From Cordia subcordata (taxonomy: Eukaryota > Streptophyta > Magnoliopsida > Boraginales > Cordiaceae), in NCBI GenBank assembly GCA_028554755.1, contig JAPTOF010000010.1:8220001-8284000 (forward strand): a DNA stretch of 64,000 nt, written 5' to 3'. The notes beneath the pieces were generated by a model that was not told where the DNA came from, made no database searches, and worked only from the letters and a program-made list of their open reading frames with translations. Position numbers and translations under genes: made by a program. Position 1 is the first letter of the stretch. Each line of letters starts with the position of its first letter. This document shows positions 57,045 through 64,000 of the stretch, piece by piece.

Positions 57045-59030
57045 TGTTGGGATTAATATGCCTTAAAGCTGACTTGTATATGCAATTTTGGATGTTAAAC
57101 AATGTAATACTTATTTTATGAATGGCATTAAGAGTTTCTTGCATATTATCTCTAGTAAGTTTTTATAGATGTATATATAAAGGTCCCTTGACTTCAACTC
57201 ATAACTTAAGTAAATAGTGATACTGGACGCACAATAGGTCCATGTCTAGATTTAGTCATGTCATAAATTGAGTCCACTAAATGGCAATGTTGGGCACTCT
57301 ACCGGGATAAGGTTATCGCGAGCAAGTCTACTCGTAGAGAGTGATCTACCTAGGTCATCGAAGGGCTTTCCGAACTTGTCTCGACAATACATGTGTCATG
57401 CATTGGACATGACCATTGTAAGTATGCTTTTTTAGCTAGAGACGTACTACGAAAGAAAGAAAACAAGATACTCACTGCTACTAAATGACCATTGCTCTCA
57501 ATCTTGAGTATATGTGGATAAACTAACGAAGTTAAGATTTGGTGCTTTGATTCATTGTAGGTGAGATCTTATTCGATTAAGATCAACAGCCTTGTGTGTT
57601 GAGTGCCAAGTTCTAATTAGTTGGAACGTGCATATGTAATATGAAATCTATGAGCCCCCTAGGATTGTTCGATCGATCATCGAATATAGATATAGTGATA
57701 TTATCTTTATGGGTGTATCAGTCATTTGGCTTAAGAGTCACTCCCGAGATCAAGGATCCACGACCAAGGATGGTTGTTTATAGGAAAAGAGACCCAATGG
57801 AGAAGATTAGCTGAGGAGGTAATCGTACAAAGGCCCAAGGATCAGCCTTAAATGTAAGTATACATAGAAGGGCATTATGGGCGATATTTAGTAGGTCAAA
57901 GACAAAATTCACATTCTTTTGTGTCAAGCTTATGGATAACAACAATTATTATTGGAAGTCAACTTTGATCTTATGGTAGAATAGATTGGAGTTAATAATG
58001 GTCAATATGTCACCTAGATTTGGCGAGGACATTTTTTGTCATTTTTCAAAGCCAAGTTAATTTTGTCTTTTTGGTGACTTTCCTAGTTGAATGACTTTGA
58101 GAGAGTAATCTTTGAAAGAGAAAATTTTATATTGTGGTAATAGCCTATTTACTCCAAAGCTTGGGATTAGGCTTAGGCTTCTTTAGGACCCAAGACAATC
58201 TAATTGACTTGAATGGTTTCTTATTGAGCTTCGGCCTTCACTTGAATCATGGACCATGTGTTGGGCCTAGATTGTGGGCTTGGCTCAAGTCTTTCAAAAC
58301 GTGTTAAAAAGTTATTATAAGAAAATTCAAATGGTACAAGTAACTACAACTTGCATAAGAGTTCAAGTTATACAAATAACTTCTAAGACATATGGCAAAT
58401 ATTTACTACAAAGGAAAAGTTTCCCATATGGAAAGTTTAAAAAATGGGTGCCAAACTTTTCTTATAAATAGACAAGATCTTAAACCATTTCTAGTGAAAA
58501 TTGTGGAGAGTGTCATGTCCCTTTTACAAAAGAAAAAAAAAATCCTAGACCATTTCTGGCATCCCATTCTTGTAGTTGATCTCTTCCATTTATTGTAAAA
58601 GAATACTACAACACATAGTACATATTAATTGTATGATTTTTGCTCTAGATTTTCAAGAGCATATTATTAATTTTTTTTCCACGTAAGAGGCTATTCTCTC
58701 AAGATATGTCTTTTCAATAGGGAAAAAGACTAGGGAGTTGCCTTGAGTTAATTGGCATCACCCTTCTAGTTAAAATTTTTTATAAGACTTTTTCATGAGC
58801 GGAACAAAGATCATGACGGTTGTAGCTTCACCAAAGGCCCCACATTTCAAGAGGCTAGCGTTATATATTATGCAAATACTAGTTATATCCTATGTGTTCT
58901 TAAGCTTGTTATTGTATGTGTTATGTGGTTGTTTATGCTCTTCTAGCATGTTTTCTTAGTAAAATTTTTAAAAGTATAGACTAGGATAGACCACATGTAA
59001 AATTATTAATCTAATAGAATTAACCCAAAA
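57045..59030. mobile_element. LTR-like non-coding block
   Basis: It begins TGTTGGGATTAATATGCC directly at the MULE edge. A mirrored end (AATAGAATTAACCCAAAATA) occurs near 59,015. Between them are about 2 kb with a TATATATAAAGG box (57,171) and no coding domain. It could be a large solo LTR or a LARD. The terminal pair is imperfect and no target duplication is clear. Confidence 0.45.
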
Positions 59031-59666
59031 TATCAAAAGCATATATATCATGCCCGCAACGTCATACGAGTCATCATAGACTAGCATTCAATAAATACTT
59101 GAGTTTGGGTGTGCTACGTGTCACTTAACAATTCTATGCACCATATCTCTTTTTTCATTTATTATTATTTTTTTTGAAGAATTCTAAAACACTCAAAAAC
59201 TATTCTTATGAATCATTAATTTTGGTCATACATTGTGTATAAATTCTCAATTACCTTTAATTTTTTATATTTTGTTTCTTTTTTTAGCATTATAATTCTT
59301 AGGAGTTGCCATGTGTGTTTCAATTTTTTGTTTTACATTTTACTTTTTTCTTGACAGTTAATCTCAATTTTTTGATGTGACATCCTGTTGATCTATATAT
59401 TTTAGTAGTTGAGTAGTGGTACACTTTAAAACATTATAATATTTAATTTTACCAAAAGCCAAATTGCTTCGTCAATATATTTTTCTTTTATTTTGTTTCA
59501 TTTGTCAACATACGTTATAATGAGTAACCCTTCCATGTCGCACCCCTCAAGCATTTTATTGCTTTTTAATTTTGTATTAATGCCTAGTGCTTCTTTAAAA
59601 TTTTTTATATTTTGTTTCAATTGCTTATAAGAAATTCAAAGAAAAAAGAAAAATAAAGCCAAACAA

Positions 59667-59859
59667 CACTACTAAAAATTGGTGGATTTGAGACAAAAAA
59701 TTTAGATAAAAGTAGAGGGAAAAATTGAGAACTTAGAGACAGATTGGGGAAAATAAGAAAAATTACTTAACTAGAACGACAACGTTTAATTGAGCACATA
59801 TACACCATACAAGCCCCATTCAACCCTATTTCATTTAGCCCTAAAATGAGTTGATGGCG

Positions 59860-59890
<31 letters not shown>

Positions 59891-61735
59891 AATTTTTGTT
59901 GTTTCATTTTGTGGTTGTTGCTGGTTGCTAACAGTTCCGCCATCTGCACAACCAATTCTATGGTCGTCACCGGTTGCTACTACGTTGGTAATGATTTTCC
60001 CTCTCCTCAAGCTAATTAATTTATTTTTTTTGAAATTTTAGATAATTTATTAAGTATGAAAATGAAATGTAAATAGAGGCAGGAGCCGTTTATAGTGGGT
60101 AATTTATGTATAAATGGCGAAGGGCTTAGTGGTGGCTGCCATATCTATGAAGGTCAGTGATGGTGGCTTGTTGTCGTGGCTTGAGCAGCAAATTGTAATA
60201 ATTTTTGTAATATGTTTTTTATTTAGTTGCAATTCGCCAAATTTGACTTGCTTCAATTCAGCTTTTGATATAATTTTAATATCTGGCATCTTTGCATGTA
60301 AGTTATGATAGACTCATAGTTGTTGTAAGTTATGGCATAACAAGTAACTAAGCATACAATTGTCACAATATAAATTTCCACTACCTGGCATCCTGAATCT
60401 TAAAAGTACTTCACATTTCTTTTTCACATTCATGCTTATTGCAATTATTGTCACACATAATTTTAATATACATGTATACTGTATTTGGCGTAGCTGGGGG
60501 AGAGCAAACGTCCAATCACTAATGCAGAGCTTTACTTGGAAACTTACAAGAGAAAGGACGGAAAATTCATCGATGAGAAATCGAAGATGATTTATAAAGC
60601 ATATGAGTCACTTGTGCTACAGAAATATGGCATAAAGGGCCCAGTTGAGAGGTCTTGGAACACAGGTTGTTGGACATAGGTTACTGGTGAACCAACCAAA
60701 GGCCATTTATATGGCTTTGGTGGGTGTGACATGGATCTTGTACTCGGTAGGAGTACAGGTGTGACGTGGATCTTGTACTTAGTAGAAGTATAAGATCTTC
60801 ATTCTCATACTTTGTTCATGATGCGCCGGAAAATTAAAACTTAAAAGCAGAGTTAAAGGAGACTAACGAGAGATTACAGAAGCTTGAAGATTCTCTTCCA
60901 AAAAAGTTTGCATGTTATCTTAAGGAAGCTCTTTCTCAGACGGGTACGAGTACACGTACTTTTATAAACCCCCCCCCCCCCCCACTCATGTTCCTATAGA
61001 TCCTTAGATATTCTATCATTCCATTATTGAACTTTATTATATTTGCAATGGATGACTACTTGTATATATCTACTTACTTTTGAATTACTTGGTTGATTAG
61101 GATGTCTTAGTGGAATGTATTTGTCTAACTAGTTACTTTATTCTAAATCACTCTATAGTTTGTATTGGATAATTACTTCATTGACTAGGATGTGCTTACG
61201 GAATGGATATTGTTTAATGAAATGTATATTTTTTTAGTATGTATTGAATGGTTGGATTAGTGGTTGATATGGTTGAATATGATGTACTATTGACAGAAAG
61301 AAGCGTTGATTGATATGGTTGAATGCATGGTTGAATAGGATGTATTTAATGGAATTAATGAGTTGTTAGTTGATGTGGTTGAATATGATGAATTAATGGA
61401 ATGGATTAATTGAATAGGATGAACTAATGGAATGGATTGGTTGAATCAATTTAGCAAATTCAAATAAACAAAAATAAATAAAATTGTTAACATAGAAACA
61501 TATAAGAGACGGAATAGGGACAGAAAAATCCGTCTCAAATTTAGAGATGGATTTGAGACGGAATATTCTGTCACTAAACAACATATTGTCGAAACCTAGG
61601 AAATTCTCAAAATTTGAAACGGATTTGAGACAAAAAAATTTTCTCTCAATTAGAGATGGAAATTTCTATCTCAATGTTTGAAATTTTCCATTTTGAGACG
61701 GAAAATTTTCGTCTCAAATTTGGATTTTTTTTTTT
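59667..61735 (+). mobile_element. Deleted CACTA (En/Spm) element, about 2.07 kb
   Basis: The left end CACTACTAAAAATTGGTGG is close to that of the MITE at 27,923. Subterminal TTTGAGACAAA motifs lie at 59,686 and 59,733, and many TTTGAGACGG copies in both orientations at 61,505-61,725. The interior has a transposase relic (60,521-60,955). The right end is eroded (T run then GTGGTTGTAG instead of TTTGTAGTG). It also holds a (CT)n run at 59,860-59,889 and a C run at 60,970-60,983. Confidence 0.75.
60521..60955 (+). pseudogene. Plant Ptta/En/Spm transposase (Transposase_24) relic
   Basis: The plus strand gives NAELYLETYKRKDGKFIDEK, then SKMIYKAYESLVLQKYG, a stop (near 60,678), VTGEPTKGHLYGFGG, and after a shift LKAELKETNERLQKLEDSLP. 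This matches the C-terminal pattern of the Ptta/En/Spm family: a conserved RKDGxxVDEK block, a GxxKGRxYGLG block and a terminal coiled coil. Upstream parts are absent. The last exon-like part is preceded by a possible acceptor in the tract before 60,490. Non-functional. Confidence 0.8.
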
Positions 61736-61890
61736 TTTGTGGTTGTAGTCTCTAGAATAAAAACAACATTTAACCCCATTGTGATTTGTTATAAGTGTAA
61801 GTTATCTCCTTATAGTTTTAAGATAGGCACACATACTCTTTGTGTTTCTCAAAAGCCAAGCACGTTTAGCCCCTCCATATTTTCCGTTAG

Positions 61891-62556
61891 ATTTATCCGC
61901 CATGAATCAGTATCAAGAAAGGGTGCAATTTACAAGTCCTTTAGATAAATGGCAGCCCTTAGAGGTTGGACGTAGGATAAATCTGATAAACTATAGTGGT
62001 CCTGTGGAAAAATCTTGAAAATATTCTTTTTTTTTTTTCAGTAGAAAAAGTTTCAGTTTTGTTCATGGAGTAGCTACAGGGTGCTTTAGACTTGTCTATT
62101 AAAGAATTGGTCAATAAAATTATATTGTGCATGCAAGATAAAACTAGAAAGAGTAACAGATGTTACACGTCATATGAAATTGACAAAATGCTTTGGGGAG
62201 TTCAAAGTAACCATAGACCTACAGATTTTCAGAATGATAGATGCATTTCTTGTTGTGGTTATTGAATTGTTGGAAAATGTATGAAAAAAGTCATTTTTGT
62301 AGACTCATTGTTGATTTGTTTTATTATGTGTCATGGTGATTTGGCTCATCCACAAAAGCAATTCAACAACTTAGCAATTTTCTCCTACGAGGCATCATAA
62401 GAACAGAATATGCTTGATTACTATTGTTCCGTGATTAACTTAGAATGGAACTTCGAATTTGTCAACGAGACTAGTACTATGATTATTTTTTCCTTGGTCA
62501 ATCCTATCAAAATTTTTATTTGGTGAAATTTCTCTTTATGTTCGTAAAGTCTTGGG
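61891..62556 (-). pseudogene. Duplicate of the TNL 5' flank with first codons only
   Basis: This matches 52,462-53,110. At 61,901-61,903 the TNL start codon is preserved and followed (minus) by MADK, then homology stops. Upstream shared text includes GAATCAGTATCAAGAAA, TCTGATAAACTATAGT, GATTTGGCTCATCCA and CTTGGTCAATCCTATCA. The TIR exon and all else are missing. It ends where the second LTR begins. Confidence 0.85.
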
Positions 62557-62562
62557 ACCTTC

Positions 62563-63088
62563 TGCTAGAATTTTTTATTAAATTGTAAGCTACCACTGAG
62601 TGAGACTTTTTTATGATTTCAAAAAACAAGTTGAGGTTGACCGACAAAGTCCAAAATATTATTTATTGTGATCCATTCTAGTTGGGCTTAAATCCGTCTT
62701 ATTAAAGTTATTCTCTAGTAGTGTGATATGCAAGATATGGAGTCTGCTTAAAGTTTTAGAGCACTTTTTTGGGGGGGGGGGGGGGAGGGGGGCAATAAAG
62801 TTTTTAAGGTTAGGCCTTTCTCCCATCCAAAGTACTAATAGGCTATTAGGGTTGGCTTGCCCATTTATAACCACCATACAAGAGTTGGAGAGGAAGAGAG
62901 AGCCCCTAGTCTAGGCTTACCTATCACAACACACTACTATAGTTTTATTTTATCATAGGATTGTCGTAAGAAGAGTTTAATGGCTTCAAATTGAGGTATG
63001 CTTCAAGGATAATCTATCTAATTTATTATTGCAGTGTTTTTATTTCTGGTGTTAGTTTTAATTAAGTATAATAAGTGGTATCAGAGCC
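62563..63088 (+). mobile_element. LTR of family A, second copy, with primer-binding site
   Basis: It matches 39,624-40,129 over its length, from TGCTAGAATTTTTTATT to TTAATTAAGTATAATA, followed by a perfect TGGTATCAGAGCC (63,076-63,088). The terminal bases are mutated relative to the first copy. A G run of 14 or more lies at about 62,770. Same orientation as the first copy but 23 kb away, with host genes between, so the two are separate insertions rather than one element. Confidence 0.86.
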
Positions 63089-63193
63089 ACTAATATTAAT
63101 TACCTGCTTTAAGAAATTTTAAAAGTTCACTTTTAATTAAAATTTCTTAAAGTAGGTAATTAATCTTATATTAGTGGCTCTGATACCACTTTA
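63074..63193. repeat. Inverted repeat of the primer-binding-site region
   Basis: 63,074-63,126 and the reverse complement of about 63,138-63,193 share AAGTGGTATCAGAGCCACTA, TTAATTACCT and CTTTAAGAAATTTTAA, with one 4-5-bp indel. The two primer sites therefore face each other around a short loop. Confidence 0.9.
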
Positions 63194-64000
63194 ATAAAGA
63201 TCATATGCAATGCTTCATGCGTGTATCATAAGCAATTTGTTCTTGGAGTAGTTATTATAAGGATATTGACAGGTTGCTTGCAAAAGGTATATACATGCAC
63301 GTGAAGGTTATAATTAAAGTCATGACGCTCAATTAAATTCATGAAAGCTCAAGCCATGACCCTTTAATATATTATTTTAATTTCATATTTAGTATACATA
63401 TATATAATATATATTATATTAAGCATGCTTCAATCTAGCTTATAAGGGCCATGGAATGGAACTTTGACCCCGCGTTAGTTCTGCATTGGAACCAATTTTT
63501 AAGACAAAAGCATGTAGCTCGTCCATGATAGGACAAATACGTGGTAATCAAGTAGTAAAGAGTTAGGAAGTTTTATGGGTAGGAGTTCAACACCTAACCT
63601 TTGTTGTGTTCGGATGCATCATTATCTTATAGAATTTATAATCTTAAAGTAAATTTAGTATTATATATTGGAAAAGGTTTTATTCTTAATGCACTGAAAG
63701 TAAAATTAGTTTTTTTAAAAATTATTTCACTTGTTTACGGTGAAAGAAATTTTTTTTTATCTAGTTAATTATGATGATCAAGAATGAAATACATACATAC
63801 GTGTATGTGTGTGTATATATATGTATTACAGAAAGGATCGTGACGTTTATCACTTAATTTGGCACGTTGGTGTCAACTCAAGTTATTATATTATTATTTT
63901 TAATGGCATACTTGCTTAAGTTCTCTAATAATGATGTTGGAAGTTTATAATCTTGATGATAATGTCAGGGTCTCGAATATGGTAGTATTATGATACTTAT
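63194..64000. other. Gene-free right end of the window
   Basis: A+T-rich DNA with a TATATA/TGTG stretch near 63,795-63,825. No frame or repeat that I can name. Confidence 0.4.

Noticed and set aside
59767..59970. Frame with an Arg-Glu run
   Set aside because: Product of the (CT)n repeat inside a transposon.
39624..63088. One 23-kb retrotransposon bounded by the two family-A LTRs
   Set aside because: The interval holds host genes and many unrelated elements, and both LTRs have their own primer site, so they are two 5' LTR copies.
63074..63193. tRNA-Met gene suggested by TGGTATCAGAGCC
   Set aside because: The motif is the primer-binding complement next to an LTR; no cloverleaf, A box or B box in the right spacing.

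Overview
The window is nuclear DNA of a dicot plant, probably a woody rosid; the species cannot be named from sequence alone. It is A+T-rich, the genes have GT-AG introns, and one gene is a TIR-NB-ARC-LRR resistance gene, a class absent from grasses. The transposons (Copia, CACTA, Mutator, Tourist, TRIM) are plant types. Genes are sparse. I find six gene models I would defend as real or nearly real: five Kunitz-type protease inhibitors (KTI, miraculin-like), all on the minus strand, and one five-exon TIR-NB-ARC-LRR gene, also on minus. The rest is gene relics and mobile elements.

Layout. 1-3,050 holds a KTI pseudogene split by a retroelement-like insert. 4,500-7,900 holds KTI1 and its duplicated promoter module, with a Tourist-like MITE in the promoter. 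7,879-10,195 is a decayed Copia retrotransposon. 10,650-14,760 holds old repeats, a fragment of an NB-ARC gene and a MULE-type MITE with a clean 9-bp target duplication. 15,573-35,593 is a nest of tandem duplications carrying KTI2, KTI3 and KTI4; one unit of about 5.78 kb has a readable junction inside a captured acyltransferase fragment. 35,230-38,000 is dense in inverted repeats, including an 80-bp palindrome. 38,293-45,370 holds KTI5, a Copia-type LTR with primer-binding site, and a KTI truncated by a CACTA element end. 48,036-52,474 is the apparently complete TNL gene (1,063 codons after splicing), whose first intron contains a complete TRIM retroelement. 54,384-63,200 is mainly transposons: a 2.7-kb MULE with a GRF zinc-finger relic, an LTR-like block, a deleted CACTA element with a transposase relic, a copy of the TNL 5' flank, and a second LTR of the 39.6-kb family followed by a hairpin.

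How the genes relate. KTIs are secreted inhibitors of serine proteases, often wound- or pest-induced; the TNL is an intracellular immune receptor. Both are fast-evolving defence families, but nothing here shows that they act together. The KTIs form two subgroups: KTI1, KTI5 and the truncated copy; and KTI2, KTI3 and KTI4. All keep a TATA-like box about 60-80 bp before the ATG where the CDS start survives, and a conserved upstream module built on GTTGTGAC-type motifs. Several insertions can be timed because an empty site is still present in a sister copy. I saw no CRISPR array, operon, rRNA or convincing tRNA gene. I found no clearly novel system; the unusual parts are the promoter module, the subterminal palindromes and the duplication and capture structures.
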